Part shown: positions 9,513 through 17,741 of the stretch, piece by piece
How positions within the stretch are numbered: the stretch's first letter is position 1
How the letters are laid out: the number at the start of each line of letters is the position of its first letter
Origin: Tectiglobus sp965215755
Lineage (GTDB): Bacteria > Pseudomonadota > Alphaproteobacteria > Rhizobiales > Hyphomicrobiaceae
Length of the DNA stretch: 64,000 bases
NCBI GenBank assembly: GCA_965215755.1
Contig: OZ244119.1
Span: 6,200,001 to 6,264,000 of the forward strand
Direction: 5' to 3'
Notes under the pieces: model-generated
Told to the model about the DNA's origin: nothing
The model's database searches: none
The model's input: the letters and a program-made list of their open reading frames with translations, nothing else
Translations under genes and position numbers: made by a program

Positions 9513-10778
9513 TTACATTTTTCTGTCGCTGAATGAGGCCAGTGCTGAGGCCAACGCTGGATGGGTTTCCGCGTATTCCTCAGCCTCGATTCCGGCCAGC
9601 GCTGCCTCCCAGGCTTCGCGCAAGCTGGTGACGCCGGCCTTGGGCCCATCGGGATAACCCATAATGCCGCCGCCAGCGGTGTAGATCAGATCAACCGATC
9701 CAAGCCGGCGGTACGTCTCTGGCGGTTGAACCGCGGTCTGCCCTGACGAAAAGACGGGCATCGACAAGCAAGGCTTGTCATCGAACATTGGCGTCAGACA
9801 TTCCTTGGCGGAACGGATGACACTGTCGTCTTCTTCCGAGAACTTGTTGGCCAGCCCATTGACGTGCATGTGATCGGCGCCCGCCAGCCGCCAGATTTTC
9901 TGCCAGGCAATGTAGGACCAACCGAGCATCGGGTGCCTCGACAGGTAGCCCCAGCCATTGCGATGGGCATGTATTGGCATCTGGGTATGGCGTGCAAAAC
10001 CGATCAAACCGGCAAGGCCAATGGAGTTGAGACTGACCATCGCGCATGTGCCGCCAAGCTCGAGCAACATGTCATGGCGGGACCGCATCTGGTCGATATC
10101 GCCGGTCAGGTTGCAGGCGTACATGACCTTCTTGCCGGTTCGATTCGCGTGGTCGTTGATTTCATGCATGACCGCCTTTGCACGATCCTCGAATGAACAG
10201 TATGGGCCGTTGGCCTGAAGTTCGTCGTCTTTGATGAAATCGATCCCGGCTTCAACCAAGGTTTTAACAAGAGACGCTGTTTCCTCAGGGCTGAGGCCGA
10301 TACTTGGCTTGATGATGGTGCCGATTAGCGGGCCGTGGGTGACGCCCGATAGCTTACGCGTGCCATCAATTCCGAACTTGGGGCCGGCATAGGCGTTCGC
10401 GAACTCTTGCGGCAGGCGGAAATCAAGAATTTTCAAGCCGGAGAACTGTTGGAGTTCGAAAAGATTGCCCGTTACCGTCGCGATTAGATTGGGCAGATCC
10501 GGCCCGATATTGTCGAGGGGCCAGGAGAGCGTGACGCGTGCTTGTTCGATCCGATGGCCCGCGGTGGCGCCCGGCATCGACGGATGATCGACATCGCCAA
10601 GTATTTCGATCGTCTCAACCCGTGCTGCAGACCGTTCTTTGAGTTCGGCCGTCTCGCCTGGTAAAGAAACGAACGTTCCCGAAGATTGCTCACCCGCCAT
10701 GGCCTCTGCGGCCCTCTCGACACCCACGGCGGTCTCTATGAGGTAGTCGGCTTCTATGCGTTTAGGTGCGTTAGGCAT
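9513..10778 (-). CDS. RuBisCO-like protein (form IV), OiaX/OiaT-like candidate
   Basis: A 421-residue large-subunit-type RuBisCO-fold protein. Seen: Lys157 in IIKPSIGLS (RuBisCO Lys175 position), the KDDE motif at 183-186 (carbamylated Lys201 position), His272-Arg273 in HAHRNGWG, His305 in HMHVNG, Lys312 at the loop 6 position, SSGQ and GGGIMGYPDGP. So most catalytic residues are kept. In characterised bacterial D-apionate pathways, RuBisCO-like proteins act on 3-oxo-isoapionate 4-phosphate made by a DUF1537-family kinase (OiaK). The gene here lies 44 bases after exactly such a kinase gene. Decarboxylase (OiaX) and transcarboxylase/hydrolase (OiaT) types cannot be told apart by eye, and it is unlikely to fix carbon. 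Confidence 0.9.
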   Translation of the reverse strand: MPNAPKRIEADYLIETAVGVERAAEAMAGEQSSGTFVSLPGETAELKERSAARVETIEILGDVDHPSMPGATAGHRIEQARVTLSWPLDNIGPDLPNLIATVTGNLFELQQFSGLKILDFRLPQEFANAYAGPKFGIDGTRKLSGVTHGPLIGTIIKPSIGLSPEETASLVKTLVEAGIDFIKDDELQANGPYCSFEDRAKAVMHEINDHANRTGKKVMYACNLTGDIDQMRSRHDMLLELGGTCAMVSLNSIGLAGLIGFARHTQMPIHAHRNGWGYLSRHPMLGWSYIAWQKIWRLAGADHMHVNGLANKFSEEDDSVIRSAKECLTPMFDDKPCLSMPVFSSGQTAVQPPETYRRLGSVDLIYTAGGGIMGYPDGPKAGVTSLREAWEAALAGIEAEEYAETHPALASALASFSDRKM

Positions 10779-10822
10779 ATCGTGGTCCGTCTAATAATTT
10801 TGGCTTGGCTTGCACAGCGAGC

Positions 10823-12241
10823 TTATCGCGGCCCGCCACCATCGCGTATCCATCCAAAGAAATCTTCTGATCCCATCTGGCCGCCCTTCAGCGCGATCTG
10901 TAGGCCATCGTGCTGAGTGTCGCCGTAGCCTGTGCATAGGGCCGCGCCCGGTATCGTTGGTGCCAAAGCGACAAGGGCCTCCAGTCCGAGTGCGTGCATT
11001 GCGTGACCAGATGTGTCGCCACCTGCTACGACAGCGCGGCGAATGTCGCTACCTGCCAGAACTTTGTCCAGCACGTTGCCCAAGGACCGTCCGATATGGG
11101 TGTTGGCGTCTTCGCTGGTCATCGTGGAATTCGATAGTGCCGAGCGGAATCTTTTGACGACCGGATCGTCAAGTCCTGCCGCGGAATGGACAAGCGGCGA
11201 GGCTCCGCGTTGAGCAGCCTCGAGGGCTAGGCGCGCTGCCTTCTCGATCTCAGTTGCCATTGTTCTTTCGCCGTCAATCACCTGCGATGGGTCGAACGGG
11301 ACGAGTGCGAAACCGTTTGCCGCCGACCATTCAAGTTGCTGTGCGGTTGTCGGGGAAACTGAGCCGGAGACGCCTGCAATCTGCGCCATACGACCGGCAC
11401 TCTTTAATTCGGGGCTTTTACTGATTAACCCGATTTCCCGCCAATGGCGAACCAATGCGCATTCCAGGCCTTGGGATCCGACGACGAAACCTAGGCGATC
11501 GCGGTTTTCCCAAATCAAGCGACCGGCGGCAGTTTCGCTCACTTGTTCCATGCTGTCGATGGAAAGGATGCGCGCGTCCAGTCGCAATGCCTTTTCTAAA
11601 GAAGCTTGCGGATCGGACCACAAAGCCTCGAGATCGATCAGCGCAGACGGCAATGATGTTTGCTGGGCGAGATGCAGCATCAGATCGGCTTCGTCCATCG
11701 GTGTGACCGGGTGGCGAGACATGACCGAATGCCGGTCGAGGCGGTGAACACCATCGAGGCTGCCAGCGAAAAGGTGTCCGAACGCTTGATAGCGCCGTTG
11801 CTGCGGTGCGGCGGTCAACACTGGGACGGCTATAGAGGGTCTTATTGCAAGGCCGATCTCGATTGCGGTGCCGATATTGCCCGACTGGGCTGATGAATCG
11901 AACGTGGAGCAGACCTTGTAGTGCAGGATCGGAGCATCCAGCCTGTGCAGGTAAGTCAATGGCTCCGGTAGATTGGCCGCCATCCATCCAGGATCATATG
12001 CGCGCGCTGTCGTTGCGATGCCAACGGCCTGTGCATTGGCGAAACGAGCCTGCAGCTCAGCAGACGGAATTCCTGAGAACAGCACGGCATCAAGGCCGGC
12101 AAATGCCAACACCTCCATCACCGCCGCGGACCCGGTGAAGTCATCGCCCAACCACGTCAGTAGAGGCGGCATCCGATCGTTCAAACCTATAGACATGCGG
12201 GTAGGGCCTGCCTCGCTGTGGTGACGTTGAGCGGACAACAT
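10823..12241 (-). CDS. DUF1537 four-carbon-acid-sugar kinase family (OtnK/OiaK-like)
   Basis: A protein of up to 472 residues with the DUF1537 N-terminal motif GDDFTGSAA, a middle HPVTPMDEADL block, and the C-terminal nucleotide-binding end VAGGDTSGHAMHALG followed by CTGYGD. These kinases phosphorylate threonate, erythronate or 3-oxo-isoapionate-type acids. The start is uncertain: 12241 has no good ribosome site, and ATG 12196 lies closer to the conserved domain. It is first in the minus operon and divergent from the GntR gene. Pairing with a RuBisCO-like protein favours an OiaK-like role, as inference. Confidence 0.87.
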   Translation of the reverse strand: MLSAQRHHSEAGPTRMSIGLNDRMPPLLTWLGDDFTGSAAVMEVLAFAGLDAVLFSGIPSAELQARFANAQAVGIATTARAYDPGWMAANLPEPLTYLHRLDAPILHYKVCSTFDSSAQSGNIGTAIEIGLAIRPSIAVPVLTAAPQQRRYQAFGHLFAGSLDGVHRLDRHSVMSRHPVTPMDEADLMLHLAQQTSLPSALIDLEALWSDPQASLEKALRLDARILSIDSMEQVSETAAGRLIWENRDRLGFVVGSQGLECALVRHWREIGLISKSPELKSAGRMAQIAGVSGSVSPTTAQQLEWSAANGFALVPFDPSQVIDGERTMATEIEKAARLALEAAQRGASPLVHSAAGLDDPVVKRFRSALSNSTMTSEDANTHIGRSLGNVLDKVLAGSDIRRAVVAGGDTSGHAMHALGLEALVALAPTIPGAALCTGYGDTQHDGLQIALKGGQMGSEDFFGWIRDGGGPR

Positions 12242-12306
12242 GGAGAACGTCGCTGCTTACTCTGGAAGACTAACAGTCTTGACTCGTGGAACAATGCGGC
12301 ATATTG

Positions 12307-12326
12307 AATTCAGAATTCGGAGTTCA
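12307..12326. promoter_or_regulatory. Candidate GntR operator 1
   Basis: AATTCAGAATTCGGAGTTCA lies between the divergent kinase and GntR genes, 2 bases before the GntR start. It matches the site at 13077-13096 at 17 of 20 positions, and contains a GAATTC palindrome. Confidence 0.55.
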
Positions 12327-12328
12327 TC

Positions 12329-13015
12329 ATGAAACCAATTGAAACCTCTCCCGGCCGGACCGAATTGGTCTACCAGGCAATTCTCGACGACATCAGTGAC
12401 GGCGCGCTGCCGCCCGGTACGCACCTTGTGCAAGAGCAGTTGGCTGCGCGGCTTGGCGTCTCACGGCAGCCGGTGCAACAGGCAATGGCACTACTCAAAG
12501 CCGACGGCCTGGTTGAACAAGCGCCGGGGCGCGGACTGCGGGTGACCAGTCTGAATGTGGAGTTGATGCAGCAGCACTATGAGATTCGCGCTGCACTTGA
12601 TGGTCTCGCGGCGAGGCTTGCGGCAGAACGCGTGAGAAACTCAAGAGAAACCGGACTTTCTATCGGAAAGCGTGGCGATGCGCTTATCTCGTCGGCACAT
12701 GCTGCCATTCGAGCCACGAACATCAAGCGTCTAGTCAAGCTGGACGCAGATTTCCATAGTTTCGTCTACGAGAGTTCCGGGAATACGCTGATCGCGACGA
12801 CAGCCGAACCGCATTGGCGGCATCTGCGACGCGTCATGAGCGAAGTGCTTCGCCGGGCAGAAGAGCCCGATGCGATTTGGAGCCAACACGAAGACATTCT
12901 TGCGGCCATCGTTGCGGGGAATGCGAAACAGGCCGAGGCGACCGCGATCCAACACATCGAGAACGCGGCAAAGCGGCTCAAGGCCGCCTTTGAAGTTGAA
13001 CTGATGTCGACTTGA
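12329..13015 (+). CDS. GntR-family regulator, FCD (FadR) subgroup
   Basis: A 228-residue repressor type. N-terminal winged helix (residues about 10-75; ELVYQAILDDISDGALPPGTHLVQEQLAARLGVSRQPVQQA) and C-terminal FCD ligand domain with conserved Asp and His metal-binding positions (LDADFHSFVYE). It lies between the RuBisCO-like operon and the CoA-transferase operon, and near-identical 20-bp sites precede it and the CoA-transferase gene. It therefore probably controls both arms, lifting repression when an organic acid binds. The ligand is unknown. Confidence 0.9.
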   Translation: MKPIETSPGRTELVYQAILDDISDGALPPGTHLVQEQLAARLGVSRQPVQQAMALLKADGLVEQAPGRGLRVTSLNVELMQQHYEIRAALDGLAARLAAERVRNSRETGLSIGKRGDALISSAHAAIRATNIKRLVKLDADFHSFVYESSGNTLIATTAEPHWRHLRRVMSEVLRRAEEPDAIWSQHEDILAAIVAGNAKQAEATAIQHIENAAKRLKAAFEVELMST

Positions 13016-13076
13016 TCTCGAAGAGTTCACGCAGGCGAATGTCGGCAGCAATCAAGCTACATCTCATCGCTCACTA

Positions 13077-13096
13077 AATTCAGAATGTCGAGTTCA
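13077..13096. promoter_or_regulatory. Candidate GntR operator 2
   Basis: AATTCAGAATGTCGAGTTCA, 17 of 20 identical to the site at 12307, lies 42 bases before the CoA-transferase start. It is the likely second binding site of the neighbouring GntR protein. Confidence 0.55.
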
Positions 13097-13137
13097 GCTG
13101 AGATGATGCAAATTGGATAACAGAGGTACACACGACA

Positions 13138-14406
13138 ATGCCGAATAAAGGTCCTCTGGACGGAATCAGAGTGTTGGAGCTTGGGCACTTCATCGCGGCT
13201 CCATTTTGCACGCGCTTGCTTGGTGATCTCGGTGCAGAGGTTATCAAGATCGAACCGCCTGGCGGTGATCCGGTACGCACCTGGGGTGCTCAGATCGATG
13301 GGAATTCAGTATGGTGGAGCGCGCACGGGCGCAACAAGAAGTCTGTCGTTGTTGATCTGAAATCAGAAGACGCCAGTGACATCATCCTAAAGCTCGTCGC
13401 GAAATGCGATGCTGTGGTCGAGAACTTTCGGCCTGGTTACTTGAACAGGATGGGTCTCGACGACGATGCGTTACGTAAAGCACGTCCCGGGCTTGTCATC
13501 GCGCATGTTTCCGGTTTCGGACAGACCGGGCCGGACCGTGATCGAGCTGCGTTCGGTGTTATTGGCGAGGCCATTGGTGGACTTCGCTACCTGTCCAACC
13601 ACGCCGAGGACGAGAGCGACTTGCCGCCGGTCCGTGTCGGCATCAGCATTGGTGATACCGTTGCTGGAATTTACGCGGCGCTCGGTGTTGTTTCCGAACT
13701 TTTGCGGCGCGAGCGAAACGATCCAGTCGATAACGGTGGAACGGTCGATGTGGCGTTGACCGATTCCGTACTCAGTCTGATGGAAGGGCTGCTGCCCGAA
13801 TACGGCAGCCTCGGTCATGTGCGCCAGCCGACCGGTTCGCGCATTGCAACGGCGGCGCCGACCAATGCTTATCCGTGCCGCGACGGTAAGTGGGTGCTTA
13901 TCGCAGCTAACTCGGAACCGCTGTTTCAACGTCTGATGGACCTTATCGGCCGCCCTGAACTTGCCAGCGACCCACGCTTTATCGGCAACGGCAACCGGGT
14001 CGCGAATGTCCATGCCCTCGATGCTGAAATTGCGGTCTGGTCACGCGAGTACACGGCGGAGGAAGCTGATCGTCTGTGCAGTGAGGCCGGCATTCCTTCA
14101 ACGCTGGTTTACACGGCCAAGGAGTGCGCCGAGTCGGTTCAGTTTCGCGCGCGGAACATGGTGCGTGAAATAGACGATCCCATCATCGGCAAAACGTTGC
14201 ACCCCGGCATCGTGCCACTAACCTCAGGTGGGGAAGGCGGCATCCGTTGGACCGGACCTGCGATCGGCGCCCACACCGAAGAGGTTTTGCGAGAACTTGC
14301 CGGTATAGATCTCGACCGTTGCAACGGCGTCCCGAGCGACAACCCACCGAAGGACCAAGCATCAGCAAAAGGAGGCCAACATGGCACGCATTCCAATATT
14401 GGATGA
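13138..14406 (+). CDS. CaiB/BaiF (class III) CoA-transferase
   Basis: A 422-residue family III CoA-transferase that would move CoA between two carboxylic acids. Seen: N-terminal GIRVLELGHFIAAPFCTRLLGDLGAEVIKIEPP, the NFRPG and SGFGQTGP blocks, and Asp173 in GISIGDTVAG at the position of the catalytic Asp169 of formyl-CoA transferase. The CMD/AhpD-like gene starts 26 bases before this one ends, in another frame, so the two are translationally linked. Its presence implies that the plus arm handles an acyl-CoA intermediate. Donor and acceptor are not predictable. Confidence 0.9.
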   Translation: MPNKGPLDGIRVLELGHFIAAPFCTRLLGDLGAEVIKIEPPGGDPVRTWGAQIDGNSVWWSAHGRNKKSVVVDLKSEDASDIILKLVAKCDAVVENFRPGYLNRMGLDDDALRKARPGLVIAHVSGFGQTGPDRDRAAFGVIGEAIGGLRYLSNHAEDESDLPPVRVGISIGDTVAGIYAALGVVSELLRRERNDPVDNGGTVDVALTDSVLSLMEGLLPEYGSLGHVRQPTGSRIATAAPTNAYPCRDGKWVLIAANSEPLFQRLMDLIGRPELASDPRFIGNGNRVANVHALDAEIAVWSREYTAEEADRLCSEAGIPSTLVYTAKECAESVQFRARNMVREIDDPIIGKTLHPGIVPLTSGGEGGIRWTGPAIGAHTEEVLRELAGIDLDRCNGVPSDNPPKDQASAKGGQHGTHSNIG

Positions 14407-14995
14407 GAACGATCCCAATCTCGACCCAAAAGTGCGTGACGCGCTTCTGGACGCTGGCCGCTCGCGCGGGCGCTTAGTGAACGTCTATCGTGCATTGGCC
14501 AACCGCCCGGAAGCCATGACGGTGCTCTCTCAGTTGATGCAGACGGTCTATCGCACGAACTCGACGCTTGAACCGCACCATGGTGAACTCGCTTACATGA
14601 CGGCCACGTCGGTTAACGACTGCTTCTATTGAATCCCAACACATATAGCCCTCGGTCGGGGGCTTGGACTGACAGACGAAAAAATGAGCCACCTCACCGC
14701 TGATCCTTTGCCGGAGAATGTTTATACGCCGGAAGAGGCTGCGATCATTAGCTATGCGCAAAAATCGACGCGCCTCGAGCCTATTGACGACGCCACCTAT
14801 GGCGCGCTCGAACAGCATTTCAGCCAGCAGCAGATCATCGACATTTGCTTGACGGTTGGCCTCAGCAACATGATCAATCGATTTCACGCGACATTTCAGA
14901 CGGACGTCGATGAAGACACATTGAACGAAGTTGCTGACCGCACGCCCGATGGCATGAGTTGCCCGATCAGATTGCCAAAACGGCCCGGCACCTAA
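14381..14995 (+). CDS. CMD/AhpD-like protein with in-frame UGA, probable selenoprotein (CxxU)
   Basis: Read through the UGA at 14630-14632, the frame gives 204 residues of a carboxymuconolactone decarboxylase/AhpD-like protein. A strong AAAGGAGG site precedes the ATG. The active site reads Cys81-Phe-Tyr-Sec84-Ile-Pro-Thr-His88, matching the family's CxxCxxxH with the second Cys replaced by the UGA. Downstream the frame stays family-like (ALGRGLGLTDEKM...YAQK...IVDICLTVGL-type helix) to a TAA stop. A hairpin at 14647-14664 has bacterial SECIS geometry. AhpD-like selenoproteins are known from environmental selenoproteome surveys. The likely job is thiol/selenol peroxide or disulfide chemistry. 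The alternatives are a point-mutated pseudogene or a sequencing error (TGC/TGT to TGA). Confidence 0.82.
14647..14664 (+). promoter_or_regulatory. Candidate bacterial SECIS hairpin
   Basis: AGCCCTC (14647-14653) pairs with GGGGGCT (14658-14664) over 7 pairs, including one U-G, around a GGUC loop. There are 21 bases between the UGA and the loop's first G. Known bacterial SECIS elements have a G within the first two apical-loop bases about 16-37 bases after the UGA, and the E. coli fdhF loop also carries GGUC. Confidence 0.72.
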
Positions 14996-15034
14996 AATTC
15001 AACGAAGAGCCTAGAAGACAGAATGGAGTATGTC

Positions 15035-15835
15035 ATGAAACTTTCGCAGGAACAGCTGGATCAGTTTGAAACCGAAGGCTGGATCTTCATCCCCGAGTGT
15101 TTTTCCTCAGAGGAGATCGCCGTCCTAAAATCCGAAGCAGACAATCTGTTTGCTGAGGAGCGTGAAGAAATCTGGCGCGAGACATCAGGTGCACCGCGAA
15201 CGGCTTTTGCCGCGCATCTTTATAGCGAGGTTTTTGGACTGCTCGGCAAACACCCGCGACTCATCAAGCCACTCGAGCAGGTCTATGGCGAGCAGGTCTA
15301 CATGCATCAGTACAAGGTGAACGCGAAAGCCAAGTTCACCGGCGATGTGTGGCAATGGCACCAGGATTTCGGCGTCTGGCACCGCGATGATGGTATGCCG
15401 GAGCCGCGCGCGATGAACATTTCCGTTTTCCTCGACGAGGTCTTCCCGTTCAATGGACCACTCATGCTAATCCCGAAGAGCCACAAGCATGGCGTGCTCG
15501 AAGCCGGCCATGACACCGCAACGACAAGCTATCCGCTCTGGACTCTCGATAACGACACGGTGGAACGCCTCGTCGACGAAGGCGGTCTGGTCGTGCCCAC
15601 AGGTAAGCCTGGAGGTGTTCTCATGTTCCACGGAAACCTCGTGCACGGATCGGCCGGCAACATCACGCCGTTCCCCCGAAAAATCGTTTATCTTACACTC
15701 AACGCGGTCTCCAACTACATTCGAAAACCGACACGCGAGAACTGGATCGCGCATCAGGATTTCACACCGATTGAGGCGTGTGACGATGGCGACCTGCTCG
15801 AATTGACCAAGTCTTACGCCCAGGCTGCTGAATAA
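15035..15835 (+). CDS. Phytanoyl-CoA dioxygenase (PhyH) family protein
   Basis: A 266-residue Fe(II)/2-oxoglutarate-dependent oxygenase fold. Seen: the iron-binding His109-x-Asp111 in WQWHQDF, the distal His204 in NLVHGSAGN, and Arg215 (PFPRKIVYL) for 2-oxoglutarate binding. It resembles ectoine-hydroxylase-like members in the WHQDFGVWHRDDG region. ATG 15035 was chosen because GGAG lies 6 bases upstream; an ATG at 15023 is possible. It follows the CMD/AhpD-like gene by 39 bases in the same operon. It probably hydroxylates a small organic substrate of this pathway; the substrate is unknown. Confidence 0.88.
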   Translation: MKLSQEQLDQFETEGWIFIPECFSSEEIAVLKSEADNLFAEEREEIWRETSGAPRTAFAAHLYSEVFGLLGKHPRLIKPLEQVYGEQVYMHQYKVNAKAKFTGDVWQWHQDFGVWHRDDGMPEPRAMNISVFLDEVFPFNGPLMLIPKSHKHGVLEAGHDTATTSYPLWTLDNDTVERLVDEGGLVVPTGKPGGVLMFHGNLVHGSAGNITPFPRKIVYLTLNAVSNYIRKPTRENWIAHQDFTPIEACDDGDLLELTKSYAQAAE

Positions 15836-15896
15836 GGCTGCTGTTCGAACAGTGTAGAATAACGAGACATCAACAAACACCTGAGAGGAAAAACCG

Positions 15897-16175
15897 ATGA
15901 CCGAGGAAGAGTACCGCAGAGATGCGTTAGCCAAGGGCTATATCGAGCCAATCCAGAAGACATGGGGCGCCGACCACGGCAATGAATTGCACACACACGA
16001 ACAGTCAGCCTACTTGCTGATCAAGGAAGGCACAGCGACACTTGGTGTCGACACGTCCGCTGGCGTGGTCTCGACCACGCTCGCGGCTGGCAGCACGATC
16101 GAAGTACCTGCCGGCTGCCGGCACTTCGAACAAGCTGGCGGCGCTGCGGTGCGCTTTCTCGTTGCGACAAAGTAA
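15897..16175 (+). CDS. Small single-domain cupin protein
   Basis: A 92-residue protein with a short cupin barrel: HGNELHTHEQSAYLLIKEG matches cupin motif 1 in part, with His and Glu ligand candidates, and VPAGCRHFEQ matches motif 2. GAGAGG precedes the ATG. The gene sits in the plus arm between the PhyH and alcohol dehydrogenase genes. Small cupins in catabolic operons may be isomerases, lyases or sensors; none can be chosen here. Confidence 0.75.
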   Translation: MTEEEYRRDALAKGYIEPIQKTWGADHGNELHTHEQSAYLLIKEGTATLGVDTSAGVVSTTLAAGSTIEVPAGCRHFEQAGGAAVRFLVATK

Positions 16176-16336
16176 TTTGCGCGCCGAACGTATCGAGGGG
16201 ACTGCGCGCGCTAATCTTTCTTGCGCTGCAGCCGCCTTTGACAGCGCTGGGCGACGACCTCGCGATCAGCTCATTCAGGCATGTCGTATGATTTTTTACC
16301 TGGCATCCAAGGTCAGTAAAGATTGGGAGATCACAC

Positions 16337-17386
16337 ATGAAAGGCATTACTTTTACGGGAAATCGCGCGCTCGATGTGATGAATTTTTCGGATCCGACGC
16401 CCGGCCCCCGCGACGTTGTCCTTGAAGTCAAGGCGTCCGGAATGTGCGGTACTGATCTTGGCGCATACCGTAGCCCAACGGGCCGAGTGGCGGTGGGTGA
16501 GCAAAGAATCGAGGGCCCGGTCATCGCAGGCCATGAGCCATGTGGTGTGGTGGTGGCGGTCGGCTCTGCCGTGGACGAGCGCGAGGCCAAGATCGGCGAC
16601 CGGGTCATGGACCACCATTATGATGGCTGCGGCGTCTGCCGCCATTGCCATACGGGGTGGACGCAGATGTGCCTGGATGGTGCCGTCGCTTATGGCTATG
16701 GTGGACACGGTGCGCATGCAAAATTCATGGCCGTCGCAGCACACTCGCTGGTTACTTTGCCTGAGGAAATTTCGTTCCCGGCAGGAGCAGCTGTCGCCTG
16801 CGGCACCGGTACGGCATATGGCGCGTTGAAACGCATCAGCCTTGAAGGTGACGAGACGATTGCTGTATTCGGGCAAGGACCTGTCGGTCTTTCAGCAACG
16901 CTGTTGGCTGTTGAGATGGGCGCGCGGGTCATCGCTGTTGAGATGTCGCCTGAACGTCGTCAACTCGCACTCGATTGGGGAGCGGATGTGGCGATTGATC
17001 CGAATGCCGTTGATCCCGTCGAGGCAATCAAAGAGCTCACCCATGGCGAAGGCGCGGATAAGACGATGGACTGCACGTCTTCGGTCGACGCGCGACGGGC
17101 AGCCGTGCGATCCACTCGGATCTGGGGAACAGCGTGCATGGTCGGTGTCGGCGGTGAACTCCAGATCGAGGTGATGCCAGATCTGATCTTTCGTCAGTTG
17201 AACATTGTCGGGCACTGGACATTTTCGAAAACAGTGCAGGCCGACTGCGCGCGCTTTATCGCCGACCGTAAAATTGACCTGGATAAGATCTTCACACACC
17301 AATGGGAGATTGCCCAGGCAGCAGAAGCTTATACGCTGTTCGATGAAGGCAAGACCGGCAAGGGTGTTTTTGTAACGTTCGACTAA
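16337..17386 (+). CDS. Zinc-dependent alcohol dehydrogenase (MDR family)
   Basis: A 349-residue medium-chain dehydrogenase. Seen: the catalytic zinc ligands Cys in MCGTD and GHEPCG, a structural-zinc cysteine set CGVCRHCHTGWTQMC, and the Rossmann motif GQGPVGLS. Members such as threonine and sorbitol dehydrogenases oxidise secondary alcohols with NAD(P). It is the last gene of the plus arm, 161 bases after the cupin. From context it oxidises a polyol or hydroxy acid related to the RuBisCO-like pathway; that is inference. Confidence 0.9.
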   Translation: MKGITFTGNRALDVMNFSDPTPGPRDVVLEVKASGMCGTDLGAYRSPTGRVAVGEQRIEGPVIAGHEPCGVVVAVGSAVDEREAKIGDRVMDHHYDGCGVCRHCHTGWTQMCLDGAVAYGYGGHGAHAKFMAVAAHSLVTLPEEISFPAGAAVACGTGTAYGALKRISLEGDETIAVFGQGPVGLSATLLAVEMGARVIAVEMSPERRQLALDWGADVAIDPNAVDPVEAIKELTHGEGADKTMDCTSSVDARRAAVRSTRIWGTACMVGVGGELQIEVMPDLIFRQLNIVGHWTFSKTVQADCARFIADRKIDLDKIFTHQWEIAQAAEAYTLFDEGKTGKGVFVTFD

Positions 17387-17741
17387 GACGCGCTCGACTG
17401 GAGCCAATAAGATCGCCGCGCAGCGTAATGTCGGGTATTTGATCGTAGCTGCCGTTACTGCGACCGGCGATGCTGCGTTTGCTCAGGTCCGCTGTTGAGA
17501 ACGCGTCTTGTTGTTGCGATGCGAGATCAGAATTTGGTCGATGACCGAGATGGGTCATTCTGTCGAGGATCAGTGCTCTGACGGCTTCTACAGCTCACCC
17601 CTCAAGAGCGGTCGCGATGTGCTCGGATCGGGCTTTAAACCTCCGGGCCAGCAGCGGACCTAGAGCCTCACGTGACAATCACAAATACTAGAGCATTGGT
17701 TAAGGCAGACAGCTAGATAATCGCCTCTTTGGCGTCACTCT
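17387..17741. other. Intergenic stretch with a diverged repeat
   Basis: No gene is supported. Bases 17471-17530 resemble 38402-38460 (shared TTGCTCAGGTCCGCT, then CTTGTTG.TGCG.TGCGA), suggesting remnants of one repeated element. Confidence 0.45.
17471..17530 (+). repeat. Diverged repeat, copy A
   Basis: Similar to 38402-38460: both contain GCTCAGGTCCGCT followed by a CTTGTTG-TGCG-TGCGA block at like spacing. No coding sense was seen; probably a decayed element. Confidence 0.45.

Noticed and set aside
14684..14995. A separate 103-residue gene after the UGA of the CMD/AhpD-like gene
   Set aside because: It has no ribosome site and its sequence is the C-terminal half of the same family domain in the same frame, so it is treated as part of one gene.
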